Notes: generated by a model not told the origin, from the sequence alone. Positions 1 to 9,067 are shown, counted from the first letter of the stretch. The stretch: DNA of 64,000 nucleotides from Bacillus sp. OV166 (GCF_900177675.1 NZ_FXWM01000002.1:474001-538000); one strand, 5' to 3'. Program-made: numbers and translations.

Positions 1-132
1 TTCCACAGCGGACATTGGGCCCCCCACATGACCCGCTCCAGCATGATGAACAGTTTTAAGGATAAGTTTTCTTGTTTCAGACGCTCTTTGCTTTAACATA
101 GACACTTTTTCTTGATTGATTAAAATACTCAT
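1..132 (-). CDS. Transketolase, N-terminal subunit (partial, runs off the window)
   Basis: The reverse strand opens with ATG at 132-130 behind a GGAGG ribosome binding site and reads 44 codons to the window edge. The sequence ends in the thiamine-diphosphate enzyme motif HHAGAGHVGGPMSAVE, typical of the start of split or full-length transketolases. Such subunits in sugar or cyclitol loci usually handle ketose phosphates or 2-keto sugars. Only the first part is visible, so substrate and length cannot be judged. It lies downstream of an IolG-like gene on the same strand, with its own palindromic operator in the 145-bp gap. Confidence 0.75.
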   Translation of the reverse strand, partial: MSILINQEKVSMLKQRASETRKLILKTVHHAGAGHVGGPMSAVE

Positions 133-168
133 TTGAATTCCTCCTTAATATATATGAACGCTTTTACC

Positions 169-178
169 TAAGCGCTTA
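169..178. promoter_or_regulatory. LacI-type operator palindrome, site 1
   Basis: TAAGCGCTTA is a perfect palindrome 37 bases upstream of the transketolase start. It belongs to the TTAAGCGCTTAA series repeated before most operons of the first 25 kb. The central CG with symmetric AAG/CTT arms is the usual form of LacI/GalR-family operators. The cognate regulator is not in the window. Confidence 0.65.
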
Positions 179-277
179 ACTAAATGTGTATAAATGTGGA
201 TGCTAATATCTTAGCAGCCCACAGATAAGAAAAAAGAGAATATTTAGTTTGGATATGTGTACGTATTCACCCGCAGT

Positions 278-1306
278 TTATTCTACACTCAATTCAAAAA
301 CTTCTCTTCTAATTTTGACAGGTTTGCCTGTTTCAAGAGATTCTTTTGCAGCATTTGCAATTAATTCAGCCTGAAGCCCATCGTTACCCACGCAAACAAG
401 GGGTTTATCATTTATTACTGAATCTATAAATGCATGTGTTTCTATCATGTAAGCTTCTTTGTAACGATCGAGGAAGAAATGTTTTAACGTATCTTTAACT
501 ACCCCATTTGATGTGCTGATTTCTACATTTGTAGGGTGTTCGTTTTGAGCTGTTACACTGCCGTTAGAACCAAAAACCTCAAGTCTTTGATCGTAACCAT
601 ATACCGCTTTACGGCTATTGTCTATCACCCCAATTGTACCATTTTCAAACTTTAAGACAGTTAAGGCAGTATCTATGTCATCAAGCTCACCAAATATAGG
701 ATCAATTAAAATTGCACCCTGGACATAAACTTCTTCAACCTCACTCCCCACAACGTAACGAGCTAAATCATAATCATGAATAGCCATGTCGAAGAACAAT
801 CCACCAGAATTTTTAATATAATCCGCTGGAGGCGGCTCTGGATCACGGGATGTGATTTTTAAAATATGAGGATCTCCTACTACACCATTTTTTACAGTAT
901 CATGTACCTTTTTAAAATTTGGATCAAAACGTCGGTTAAATCCAACCTGTAATTTAACACCTGCTTCTTTAACAATCTCAAGCACTCTTTGTGTTTCTTC
1001 CACTGAGAAACTGATTGGTTTTTCACAAAAAATATGTTTCCCAGCTTGGGCTGCTTCTTGAATAATGGAAATATGAGTGCTTGTTGGAGAACAAATAAAG
1101 ACTGCATCAATTTCAGGATCATTAAGAATGTCTTGATAATTCGTTGTAACTGTTTCAATTCCAATTTGTCTTGACCATTCTTCTACGTTTTCAACAAAAA
1201 TATCTGAAATTGTCTTAATTCTAACATTGTGCAGCGGAGCAATATTTTCTGCGTGCAAACGTCCAATTCTACCTGCACCTATAATACCAATTGTGATTTT
1301 TCCCAT
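278..1306 (-). CDS. iolG: Gfo/Idh/MocA oxidoreductase, inositol 2-dehydrogenase (IolG) type
   Basis: This 342-residue NAD(P)-dependent dehydrogenase has an N-terminal Rossmann fold (GAGRIG, residues 10-15), the EKP motif (95-97) that carries the active-site lysine, and the DMAIHD stretch (173-178) with the conserved Asp/His pair of inositol 2-dehydrogenases. The family oxidises myo-inositol or other cyclitols to inososes in the cytoplasm. Length and motifs fit Bacillus IolG. Two further IolG-like genes (18.7 and 22.6 kb) and two more distant Gfo/Idh proteins occur in the window, so this copy may prefer another stereoisomer. A palindromic operator lies about 45 bases upstream of the start. Confidence 0.8.
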   Translation of the reverse strand: MGKITIGIIGAGRIGRLHAENIAPLHNVRIKTISDIFVENVEEWSRQIGIETVTTNYQDILNDPEIDAVFICSPTSTHISIIQEAAQAGKHIFCEKPISFSVEETQRVLEIVKEAGVKLQVGFNRRFDPNFKKVHDTVKNGVVGDPHILKITSRDPEPPPADYIKNSGGLFFDMAIHDYDLARYVVGSEVEEVYVQGAILIDPIFGELDDIDTALTVLKFENGTIGVIDNSRKAVYGYDQRLEVFGSNGSVTAQNEHPTNVEISTSNGVVKDTLKHFFLDRYKEAYMIETHAFIDSVINDKPLVCVGNDGLQAELIANAAKESLETGKPVKIRREVFELSVE

Positions 1307-1351
1307 AACAAATCTTCCTTTCTATAACTATTACATTAATTGAATTTAGTT

Positions 1352-1359
1352 AAGCGCTT
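1352..1359. promoter_or_regulatory. LacI-type operator, site 2
   Basis: AAGCGCTT within GTTAAGCGCTTCTC, about 45 bases upstream of the leftward IolG-like gene. One arm matches the TTAAGCGCTTAA consensus fully and the other partly. Confidence 0.55.
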
Positions 1360-1534
1360 CTCTTAATAAGTTTATTATAGACTATATTATTTACTTTTGA
1401 AAGTGTTTTCTTTATTTTTTTCTGAAAGTTCTCCCTAACACTAACCCCTTAATCTCTCTTTATTATTGAAACATTTTAAACTTAAATTTTTCATTGCATA
1501 ACCAAATCAACTAGTATAATATATATAACATAGG

Positions 1535-1546
1535 TTAAGCGCTTAA
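1535..1546. promoter_or_regulatory. LacI-type operator, site 3
   Basis: Full 12-base palindrome TTAAGCGCTTAA, 64 bases upstream of the rightward iolE-like start and just after an AT-rich run with a TATAAT-like element near 1515-1520. Its position over the promoter region suits repression. Confidence 0.7.
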
Positions 1547-1610
1547 TTTTTTATTCCAGTTAGGATACAAAAATACTCTTGATAAATTAACTAAAAGAGG
1601 AGGAAATCTA

Positions 1611-2540
1611 ATGACGCATATTCCATTCAATTTAGGTATTCATCCAATAAATTGGGTTGGTGAAGATGTCTTAGAACACGGTGATCATTATTCCTATCAA
1701 CAAGTAATGTCTGAAATTTCATCTCTGGGCTTCAAAGGAACTGAAGTAAGTAGAAAGTTTCCGAAAGATCCGCAGGAGCTGAAAAAGGCCCTATTGGATT
1801 ATAATCTCCAATTAACTACTCAGTGGAAATCTGTATTGTTTTCTGATCCAAAGAACCATAAAAATGAATTACAAGCCTATCAGGAACATGTTAAATTTTT
1901 AAAACAATTTGACTGTAAAGTTGTAAGTACTGCGGAAATCGGCGGATCCATCCTTAATCAGGATCCACGACGTGGGCAGGATGAAACTGAGGTTTTACGT
2001 TTAGATGAAGATGGTTGGAAGTACATGGTAGAGGGATTAAATAAAGCCGGCGAAATTTGTCGTGATAACGGCATGTACCTTGTGTATCATCATCACGCAG
2101 GTACGGTGGTGGAACAACCAGAAGAAATTGATAGATTAATGGAAATGAGTGATCCAAATCTAGTTCATTTGTTATTTGACACTGGCCATGGGTATTATGG
2201 TGGCAATGATCCGTTGTCATTATTAAAAAAGTATTACAATAGAATCAAATATATTCATTTAAAAGATGTCCGACAAGAAATCCTTAATCAGGCACGTCAA
2301 AATAAGTATAGTATAAGATCATGTATACAAAATGGTATGTTTACTGTACCCGGAGATGGTTGTTTAGACTTCAAACCTATTTTTTTAGAATTATTTGAAC
2401 ATGGATATGATGGCTGGGCTCTAATTGAGGGAGAACAGGATCCATTAATATGTAATCCATACCAATACGCACAAAAGGCAAAAACATACATTGAAGATAT
2501 TTTTAATAGTTTACAAGAGGAAAAAACATCTATTTTTTAA
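1611..2540 (+). CDS. iolE: Inosose dehydratase (IolE-like)
   Basis: A 309-residue TIM-barrel protein of the sugar isomerase/epimerase superfamily. Residues 189-193 (FDTGH), 216-221 (HLKDVR), 244-250 (FTVPGDG) and 272-277 (IEGEQD) follow the IolE pattern of metal ligands and phosphate-loop-like turns. IolE dehydrates 2-keto-myo-inositol to the 1,2-dione that IolD hydrolyses, and IolD is encoded at 20.7-22.6 kb. The start is fixed by GAGGAGG seven bases upstream. It is the only rightward gene in this block, has its own operator palindrome, and ends before a strong bidirectional terminator. Confidence 0.85.
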   Translation: MTHIPFNLGIHPINWVGEDVLEHGDHYSYQQVMSEISSLGFKGTEVSRKFPKDPQELKKALLDYNLQLTTQWKSVLFSDPKNHKNELQAYQEHVKFLKQFDCKVVSTAEIGGSILNQDPRRGQDETEVLRLDEDGWKYMVEGLNKAGEICRDNGMYLVYHHHAGTVVEQPEEIDRLMEMSDPNLVHLLFDTGHGYYGGNDPLSLLKKYYNRIKYIHLKDVRQEILNQARQNKYSIRSCIQNGMFTVPGDGCLDFKPIFLELFEHGYDGWALIEGEQDPLICNPYQYAQKAKTYIEDIFNSLQEEKTSIF

Positions 2541-2571
2541 AAGTTTTTATTCCAAAAGATAAATAAAGATT

Positions 2572-2619
2572 AAAAAATGGCGGTTGACTATCTAAGATGA
2601 TTTGCAACCGCCATTTTTT
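2572..2619. terminator. Bidirectional intrinsic terminator
   Basis: A 15-bp stem (aaaaaatggcggttg / caaccgccatttttt) with an 18-base loop and A/T tracts on both sides. It lies between the convergent ends of the rightward iolE-like gene and the leftward operon ending with the Gfo/Idh gene at 2688. Confidence 0.9.
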
Positions 2620-2687
2620 ATGCTTTTTTTCATTTTCTTGTTCTAAATATGATTTTAAGAAAAAGGTGTATAAATGAGAAAACTTTT

Positions 2688-3686
2688 TTAATTGTTTATT
2701 ACATCCTGTGTAACAGAAGAGCAATTTAAGGACTCATACCCTTTTTCAATATAATGTATCACCTTTATTGAATCTTCAATTGAATATCTTGGGTTGCAGC
2801 GATTAATAATGCAATCATGTAAATGTTCTACTTGATTTAAATATTGATCATCTTCGTAAGCTTCATATAAAACCGTTTGATTATTAAGGTCTTTAACAAT
2901 CACTTTTCCGTATTTATCTAGCGATGCATCCGGACGGAAGGCTGAATCTACTAGAATTGATCCTTTTGACCCGATAATTTCGTACCGATTGATCATTGGT
3001 AGCTCCATACTGGCTGTAATCTCCGCTGTTCGTCCTTGTTCATCTATAAAAATACAAGTAGAAAGTGTATCTACTTTATATTCCGAATGGATTTTGCCTG
3101 CCATTGTTACTTTTGTTGGTTTCATTCCAATTACCTGACTCATAGCATGAACACCGTAACATCCTACATCACGCATGGCTCCTCCACCAAGTTCAGGGTT
3201 TAATCGGATATTGTTACAATCTTCCAACATCCAGGAAAAATGAGCCTTAATATGTAAATAATCTCCAATATAATTAGATTCAAGCAATTCTCTTACTCTC
3301 TGATGCTGTTTATGGAATTGATACATAAAAGCTTCCATAAAAATCACACCATTGTCCAATACAGCCTTTTGAATGTCTTTCATTTCTGCTACGTTTAATG
3401 CAGCAGGTTTTTCTAGTAAAATATGCTTTCCCTTTTTTGCTGCTTTGATAGCCCACTCTACATGGAGCGCATTTGGTAAGGGAATGTAAACGGCGTCAAT
3501 GGCAGGATCATCAAGCAACTGATCATATTCCTTATAAATAGTTGGTATATTGAACCTCTCTGCACGTCCCTCGCTTTTACTTGCAATCGCCACTACTTCA
3601 GCACGATCTGAACGCCTTAAAGCAGGCAGAAGTTGATCATAAGCAATGTTTGCTGCACTTAAAATACCCCATTGAATTTTTTTCAT
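2688..3686 (-). CDS. Gfo/Idh/MocA family oxidoreductase
   Basis: 332 residues with an N-terminal nucleotide-binding fold (GILSAANIA near residue 8), the EKP motif at 92-94 and GGGAMRDVGCYGVHAM (168-183) holding the Asp/Tyr/His region of the active site. This pattern is closer to the glucose-fructose oxidoreductase/1-dehydrogenase branch than to IolG. It shares its type with the gene at 8066-9067 (similar GILS start, FMEAFMYQFH-type stretch). It ends the leftward operon before the terminator at 2572-2619. Substrate is not determinable; a glycoside, inositol conjugate or keto-sugar is plausible given the neighbouring sugar-binding proteins. Confidence 0.75.
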   Translation of the reverse strand: MKKIQWGILSAANIAYDQLLPALRRSDRAEVVAIASKSEGRAERFNIPTIYKEYDQLLDDPAIDAVYIPLPNALHVEWAIKAAKKGKHILLEKPAALNVAEMKDIQKAVLDNGVIFMEAFMYQFHKQHQRVRELLESNYIGDYLHIKAHFSWMLEDCNNIRLNPELGGGAMRDVGCYGVHAMSQVIGMKPTKVTMAGKIHSEYKVDTLSTCIFIDEQGRTAEITASMELPMINRYEIIGSKGSILVDSAFRPDASLDKYGKVIVKDLNNQTVLYEAYEDDQYLNQVEHLHDCIINRCNPRYSIEDSIKVIHYIEKGYESLNCSSVTQDVINN

Positions 3687-3799
3687 ATACTCTCAGCTCC
3701 CTATTTAATAACGAAATTAGTGAACCCATACCAATTTGCTCTCAATATCTTCTTTTTAACAAATTGTACTATCTTTAATGGGCTTCCATAATATAGATA

Positions 3800-3833
3800 G
3801 AAAGAGCAGCCTTTGTTTATCAACCGCTCTTTC
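3800..3833 (-). terminator. Hairpin after the binding-protein gene
   Basis: GAAAGAGC and GCTCTTTC form an 8-bp stem just downstream of the binding-protein stop. On the reverse strand a T-rich stretch follows. It may terminate or attenuate transcription before the Gfo/Idh gene. Confidence 0.5.
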
Positions 3834-3850
3834 ACATGTAATGTTAAAGA

Positions 3851-4843
3851 TTACTTGTCTAATATGCTTTTGACTTCCTCTAATTTTTCTCCAGCATTTT
3901 CTTTTGTGATCACTTCTATACTGCTGTCAATACTTTTCTCAACAGTTTCTCCTTTAAGTACTTTCAATGCATTTTCAACGCCTTTATATGCCATATCATA
4001 TGGTTCTTGGGCTACAGAGGCGGTTACTTCCCCTTTACTAATCGACTCTAACACATCACTTGTACCGTCAATACCTATAATTGGAATATTTAAGTTACGG
4101 GCTTTGACTGCTTTTAAAGCTCCTATAGCCATTTCATCATTTGCTGTAAAAATGCCTTTAATATTCGGGTTGGCCGTTAGAATATTTTCCATTACAGTAA
4201 CAGCTTTCACACGGTCAAAATCAGCTGCTTGTGAAGCCGTAATCTTAATGCCTTTTTCCTTCATAACATCTTCTACACCTTTTACCCGTTGCTCATTTAC
4301 GTCTGTTCCTAACACGCCTTCAAGAATGGCAATTTCATCACCTTTTGATAGTTTTTCAGCTAAAAATTTACCAGCTTCCTGTCCTGCCGTGTAGTTGTCA
4401 GTACCAATGTACGTTGTTTTTCCGTCCCACTTTAAGTCTGTATCGATAAGAATAACTGGAATATCTTTTTCCCTGTATCTCTCAAGAACTGGGATGGCCG
4501 CTTCAGTGCTTGGCATGACAACTAATGCATCCGGATCTTCATTGATTAAATCCTCCAAAATATTAATAAGCTTTTCTGTTTCTGTTTGCGTTGTAGCTGC
4601 AAGAAAAGTCCCATCTACCCCTAAATCTTTAAATGCTTGTTTTGCCCCTTTTTCTGCCAATTTAAAATACTCTTGATCTAAGCCTTTTAGTACAACCGCA
4701 ACTTTTGGTTTGCCGCTATCCTTTTCCGTCTTGTTTCCGCTTTCATCAGAAGCAACATTACTACTTTCCTGTCCTCCGCATCCAGCTAGTAGTAACATAG
4801 CTGTCAGCAAGGTAATAGCAGTTATCATCAATCGATTTTTCAT
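3851..4843 (-). CDS. Sugar ABC transporter substrate-binding lipoprotein (RbsB-like)
   Basis: 330 residues from the chosen start at 4843, which has a G-rich ribosome binding site (GGGGGG) seven bases away and a typical lipoprotein signal (MKNRLMITAITLLTAMLLLA then GCGG, lipobox cysteine about residue 22). The mature part has the two-lobed periplasmic-binding fold of the ribose/galactose family, e.g. GIFTANDEMAIGALKA and IIGIDGT. An open frame continues upstream to 4990, but it runs through a structured leader and lacks a ribosome binding site. Closely related to the binding protein at 7025-8011, so two binding proteins may feed the RbsA/RbsC-type importer at 9.1-11.6 kb. Confidence 0.85.
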   Translation of the reverse strand: MKNRLMITAITLLTAMLLLAGCGGQESSNVASDESGNKTEKDSGKPKVAVVLKGLDQEYFKLAEKGAKQAFKDLGVDGTFLAATTQTETEKLINILEDLINEDPDALVVMPSTEAAIPVLERYREKDIPVILIDTDLKWDGKTTYIGTDNYTAGQEAGKFLAEKLSKGDEIAILEGVLGTDVNEQRVKGVEDVMKEKGIKITASQAADFDRVKAVTVMENILTANPNIKGIFTANDEMAIGALKAVKARNLNIPIIGIDGTSDVLESISKGEVTASVAQEPYDMAYKGVENALKVLKGETVEKSIDSSIEVITKENAGEKLEEVKSILDK

Positions 4844-4859
4844 TATTATCCCCCCAGTA

Positions 4860-5075
4860 GCGTTTATCTTTTCTATATAAATTCCCTTTAATTTTCCGAC
4901 ACAAGACATGGCCTTTCTCGTCTTTATGCCTTTAGGGCTAACCCTCATCCCGACTTTGCTTTCAAACGCCCTTTTATAAGCCTTCGGCAAGGCCCCATAA
5001 GAGAAATGGGCGGAAGCTTATGCGTAAATTCTTTGACTTGGGCAGTTTTTACCCATGCCGAAGAATTTATGTAGA
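4860..5075 (-). ncRNA. Structured 5' leader or small non-coding repeat element
   Basis: Between the alcohol dehydrogenase and the binding-protein gene, about 215 bases hold several nested inverted repeats on the transcribed strand. An outer stem pairs 5023-5033 with 5061-5071 (cgtaaattctt / aagaatttatg). A second outer stem around 4975-5020 pairs ATAAGC-TTC with GAA-GGCTTAT and encloses CCCAT/ATGGG. Further short stems lie in 4890-4950. It could be a cis-regulatory RNA or a mobile non-coding repeat. I do not recognise a known riboswitch class. Confidence 0.35.
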
Positions 5076-5112
5076 TTTATATATTTTGTAAATCTATTGT
5101 TTGTATTTATCA

Positions 5113-6126
5113 TTACAATGGATAGACTATTATTTTAATGGCCTCTCCCTTTCTCATTGTTTCGATTCCTTCCTCTAGTTTATCTAACGTAATTTTATGA
5201 GTAATCAAACTATTTAAATTTAGGATGTTCGACTCTAAAATTTTCACGACTTTAGGAAAATCATAATTTTGAATAAATGTTCCTTTTACAGTGATTTCAT
5301 TTCTTGTAAGATCGTATTGTTTAATTTGCGGCTTTGCATGCTCATTCATTCCAACTAAAAGGATCTGTCCCCCGCTGCGAACAAGATTTATGCACTGATC
5401 AAATAATACACCTACACAGTCGATGACAACATCTACACCAACCTCGGTTATTTCTTTTACAGCTTTTACGAGATCCTCGTTCTTTGGATTGATAACATGA
5501 GTGGCCCCAGATAGCTTTGAATAGTTTAGTCGATAGTCCGAAAAATCAACACAGATCATTTTTGCTGCCCCCGCAGCTTTTAATACTTGCGTAAACAGTT
5601 GTCCCATTGGACCTGCTCCTATAATTACAACACTATCACCAGGCTGGACATTTACTTTTTCGCTGCCATTGACAACACATGATAACGGTTCAGCTAAAAC
5701 AGCTATTTCAGGAGCGATATCTTTTGAAATCTTGAACACATTTTTCGAAGGAACAACACTATAGGAAGCCCAACCGCCATCAAGAAAAATCCCGAGAGTA
5801 GAAGAATTCTTACACAAGTTTGGTCTGCCAATTTGGCAATAATGGCAGGACCCGCAAGTAGTTGTAGGATCTACAATTACCCGATCACCGATATTCACAT
5901 TTCTCACTTCTTTACCGGTATCAACTACTTCCCCCACATATTCATGCCCCTGAATAATACCGGGTGTCGCTGGATGACCTGGCGGGTCTGATAAAATGTG
6001 AACATCCGTTCCGCAAATACTAGCTGCCAATACCTTAATTTTTACGTCTAAATCAGATTTTAAAGTTGGTACTTCCCTTTCTTGTAAAGCTAAATTTCCT
6101 ATCTTTTCGAATACTCCTGCTAACAT
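5113..6126 (-). CDS. Zinc-dependent alcohol/polyol dehydrogenase (MDR family)
   Basis: 337 residues of the medium-chain dehydrogenase type. Catalytic zinc ligands are Cys38, His61 and Glu62 (GHE motif) with Glu146. The structural zinc loop has Cys91, Cys94, Cys97 and Cys105. The NAD-binding motif GAGPMG is at 170-175. Such enzymes oxidise secondary hydroxyls of sorbitol, threonine, inositol or rare sugars. The gene follows a TIM-barrel epimerase and a sugar ABC importer on the same strand, so it probably acts on the same imported polyol or sugar. All key residues are present. Confidence 0.85.
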   Translation of the reverse strand: MLAGVFEKIGNLALQEREVPTLKSDLDVKIKVLAASICGTDVHILSDPPGHPATPGIIQGHEYVGEVVDTGKEVRNVNIGDRVIVDPTTTCGSCHYCQIGRPNLCKNSSTLGIFLDGGWASYSVVPSKNVFKISKDIAPEIAVLAEPLSCVVNGSEKVNVQPGDSVVIIGAGPMGQLFTQVLKAAGAAKMICVDFSDYRLNYSKLSGATHVINPKNEDLVKAVKEITEVGVDVVIDCVGVLFDQCINLVRSGGQILLVGMNEHAKPQIKQYDLTRNEITVKGTFIQNYDFPKVVKILESNILNLNSLITHKITLDKLEEGIETMRKGEAIKIIVYPL

Positions 6127-6253
6127 ACATGTTCCTCCATTTTAAAGTATCATTTATTTTTTAACTGATGTATTTCTAAAAATTTTAAATTGACATAAGT
6201 ATAATTTTGATAATTATGCTAATGTTATAGTATTCAACTATGTTCTATAAGAT

Positions 6254-6973
6254 TTATTGAAACCATTTCTTCAAATATACGAGAGACTCCTCTGCATATT
6301 TATACATCCATTGCATGTTGTCTCTTCCTTTATCGGCGCTGAAAGGATTGGCACCAGGAGTACAGCATTCAACCACAATGGTGCCATCATATTTCAAGCT
6401 CTGTAATTCAGAAAAAATTTGTTGAAAAGGCAGTTGGCCTCTTCCCAATCCTTGACGGTTATTGTCTGCAACATGAACTACTTCTACCATCTCAAATATT
6501 CTTCTAAAAGGTTCCACCATATCTTTTTCTTCAATATTCATATGGTATGTATCTAAGAGCGTCTTAACTATAGGGTGATTAATTTCATTTACGAATCGAT
6601 AAGCATCATCAGCTGAATTTACAATACAGCTTTCATAACGATTTAATGGTTCGATAATGAGCTTTACATCTAATTCAGAAGCCTTTTCAGTTAATTGATG
6701 AATTGAGTCGACTGCCCACTCCCAATCCTCTTTTCCGTTTCCCATAGGAGCAGATTTGCCGACAGCGGAAGGACAAACAATTAAATATCTTCCATTTACA
6801 TTATTAACTGCTTCAATTTGCCTTTTAAAATATTCAATCGCCTTTTTTCTATTAACAGGATTTCGATTGGCTAAATCTTTATTTTCATCGGGCCAGCCAG
6901 TATCTTTTACAAATTTCGCAACTTTTTCAATAGGTTCTTCTCCGAATGTCCAGCTACAAATTGATAACTCCAT
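6254..6973 (-). CDS. Sugar phosphate isomerase/epimerase (TIM barrel) with internal deletion
   Basis: 239 residues, short for a family that usually has 270-290. The C-terminal two thirds is well kept: IEPLNRYE, LLDTYHMNIEE, HVADNNRQG and VVECCTPG supply the metal-binding Glu, Asp, His and Glu of xylose-isomerase-like epimerases. The N-terminus reads KFVKDTG and then jumps to WPDENKDLANRN. In relatives about 40 residues (second and third barrel strands) lie between these points. The frame is unbroken, so this looks like an in-frame deletion, probably leaving an impaired barrel. It sits between the binding protein and alcohol dehydrogenase genes of one operon. Confidence 0.75.
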   Translation of the reverse strand: MELSICSWTFGEEPIEKVAKFVKDTGWPDENKDLANRNPVNRKKAIEYFKRQIEAVNNVNGRYLIVCPSAVGKSAPMGNGKEDWEWAVDSIHQLTEKASELDVKLIIEPLNRYESCIVNSADDAYRFVNEINHPIVKTLLDTYHMNIEEKDMVEPFRRIFEMVEVVHVADNNRQGLGRGQLPFQQIFSELQSLKYDGTIVVECCTPGANPFSADKGRDNMQWMYKYAEESLVYLKKWFQ

Positions 6974-7024
6974 CCAACTTCCACCTCAAATTTTATATTC
7001 CGACACCTTGGTCACTTTACTCTA

Positions 7025-8011
7025 TCACTTTCCAAGATACCCATTAATTTTCTCAATTTCTTCTTCTACATTTTCTTTTGTGACCACATTTACACCCGTA
7101 TCGATTCTTTTTTCAACTTTTTCGCCTTGTTTTGTTTTATAAGCTGCTTCGACTGCCTGATAACCAATTTGATAAGGCTGCTGCGCAACATTTGCCAGCA
7201 TTTTGCCGTTTTTAAGGGCGTCAAGTCCATTTGGCGTACCATCGAATCCAATAATTGGAATATTTGTATTACCTTTATTCTCTAGAGCTTTACTAGCTCC
7301 TAACGCCATTTCATCTGAGGTTGCAAACACAGCTTTAACATCAGGATTGGCCGTTAATATGTTTTCCATAACGCTAACTGCCTTTAAACGATCGCTTGTC
7401 GCATCTTGAATAATAAACTCAATATTTTTACCTTTTAATGCTTCCTTAAAACCATTTGTACGGTCATCATGTGTCTTACTCCCTAATTGCCCGCGGATAA
7501 TGGCTACTTTGTCACCATCTTTAAGTTGAAGTTGCTTGCTTACAAATTCTCCTCCAAGCTTCCCTGCTTTATAATTCTCAGTTCCGATAAATGAAACTTT
7601 CTTTTCAAATTTCGCATCGGCATCCGCTAGTATAACAGGAATATCTTTTTGGTCTGCATTATTCAAAGCAGGGAGAATAGCTTCAGCCTGACTTGGCGCT
7701 ACTATTATGGCATCTGCACCAGAAACAACCAGATCTTCTATCATTTTGTTTTGTTGTTCATATTGTGATTCCTCGGGTGGTCCAAAAAATTGCACCTCCA
7801 CGCCGAGTTCTTTGGCAGCATCTTTTGCACCGGCCATTACGATTTTCCAATATTCACTATTCAGCGTCATTAAAACAACGCCAAATTTATAGCTATCTTC
7901 CGAACCATTAGCCTTTGTTGCGCTATCTCTCGAGCTGCTGCTAGAGCAAGCAGATAGTATGGATAGAATAAACATTGTTGAAATTAATAGAATATGTTTA
8001 TAATATTTCAT
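7025..8011 (-). CDS. Sugar ABC transporter substrate-binding lipoprotein (RbsB-like)
   Basis: 328 residues with a signal peptide ending in the lipobox LSAC (Cys22) and a serine-rich linker, so the protein is anchored outside the membrane. The periplasmic-binding fold is seen in VILADADAKF, TSDEMALGASKAL and IPIIGFDGT, as in ribose/galactofuranose binding proteins. It belongs to the operon with the RbsA/RbsC-type ATPase and permease (9.1-11.6 kb) and is probably their specific receptor. The paralogue at 3851-4843 lies further down the same strand. Confidence 0.87.
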   Translation of the reverse strand: MKYYKHILLISTMFILSILSACSSSSSRDSATKANGSEDSYKFGVVLMTLNSEYWKIVMAGAKDAAKELGVEVQFFGPPEESQYEQQNKMIEDLVVSGADAIIVAPSQAEAILPALNNADQKDIPVILADADAKFEKKVSFIGTENYKAGKLGGEFVSKQLQLKDGDKVAIIRGQLGSKTHDDRTNGFKEALKGKNIEFIIQDATSDRLKAVSVMENILTANPDVKAVFATSDEMALGASKALENKGNTNIPIIGFDGTPNGLDALKNGKMLANVAQQPYQIGYQAVEAAYKTKQGEKVEKRIDTGVNVVTKENVEEEIEKINGYLGK

Positions 8012-8065
8012 CTTAATTTCTTCCCCCTTATTATTTACTATTTTCCTAGGAGCTTTTCTGGACTT

Positions 8066-9067
8066 TTATGATGGAATTTTTACATATGAATTTCTTTCAA
8101 TCGATTGTAAACACATTTCAATCGCCTGCATGTTTTGAATCGTTTTTAGAGCGAAATCATTTGAAAAATTTCCATCTAGCACCCACTGAGAAAATGCTTC
8201 TACTTGAAGGACATATTGCTGTCCCACAATTTTCTCTTCTCTCGACTCCCCATTTTCTTTACTAACGATAACCAACCCTTCGCCATTAAAAAGATTCGGC
8301 AAATATGCACGAGGGACCTCAATTTTACCTCTCGTTCCTATTACCTCATAATGATTTCTCAATACTTGTTCCATGGAAGCATCAAATAATGCAGTAAGCC
8401 CGTTATTGAGTTTTACAATTCCTTGCACAGACATATCTACCCTGTATTCAGGATGCAGCTGTGCTGAAGCAAAAATCTCTTCAGGAGTAGCGTTAAGGAT
8501 ATTTCCAATAGAGTGAAGGCAATAACAACCTACATCATATAAACTGCCTCCTCCTAAAGCAGTACTTCTTCGAATATCATGTTCAAGTCCGTGAAGAAAA
8601 AACGAAAAGCTGGCTCTCATTGACTTGACCTCGCCAATTTCACCTGAAACAATAATCTCCTTGACTCTTTGATGCTGCGGATGAAATTGATACATAAAGG
8701 CTTCCAAAAACATAACGCCATATTCCTTGCAAACATCTATCATTTCTTGTGCTTCTTTTGCTTTTAATGCCGCCGGTTTTTCACAAAGAATATGCTTTCC
8801 TTTTTTAGCGGCCTTTTCGACCCATTCGCGGTGAAGCCCATTTGGCAATGGGATATACACTGCATCAATATTCGGATCTTCTAAAAGCTCTTCATAGGTT
8901 GGATAAATAGTTTTAATCTTGAATGTTTCCGCCACATTGTAAACTTGACTGTTTGAGCTTGCTATTGCAATAACTTCAGCATTTTGTGCATCTACAAAGG
9001 CTGGAAGCAAATGATCCTGTGCAATTTTGGCAGTGCTTAATATACCCCATCGAACAATCTTTCTCAT
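8066..9067 (-). CDS. Gfo/Idh/MocA family oxidoreductase
   Basis: 333 residues: Rossmann region near residue 8 (GILSTAKIAQD), HILCEKPAAL carrying the EKP motif, and GGGSLYDVGCYCLHS with the Asp/His active-site region. Clearly paralogous to the product at 2688-3686, with the same FLEAFMYQFHPQHQR-type signature after the EKP motif. It lies between the permease gene and the binding-protein gene, which suggests that it oxidises the imported sugar or cyclitol. Substrate unknown. Confidence 0.78.
   Translation of the reverse strand: MRKIVRWGILSTAKIAQDHLLPAFVDAQNAEVIAIASSNSQVYNVAETFKIKTIYPTYEELLEDPNIDAVYIPLPNGLHREWVEKAAKKGKHILCEKPAALKAKEAQEMIDVCKEYGVMFLEAFMYQFHPQHQRVKEIIVSGEIGEVKSMRASFSFFLHGLEHDIRRSTALGGGSLYDVGCYCLHSIGNILNATPEEIFASAQLHPEYRVDMSVQGIVKLNNGLTALFDASMEQVLRNHYEVIGTRGKIEVPRAYLPNLFNGEGLVIVSKENGESREEKIVGQQYVLQVEAFSQWVLDGNFSNDFALKTIQNMQAIEMCLQSIERNSYVKIPS

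Noticed and set aside
4844..4990. N-terminal extension of the binding-protein frame
   Set aside because: It passes through the hairpin-rich leader, has no ribosome binding site, and would place the lipoprotein signal 50 residues inside the protein.
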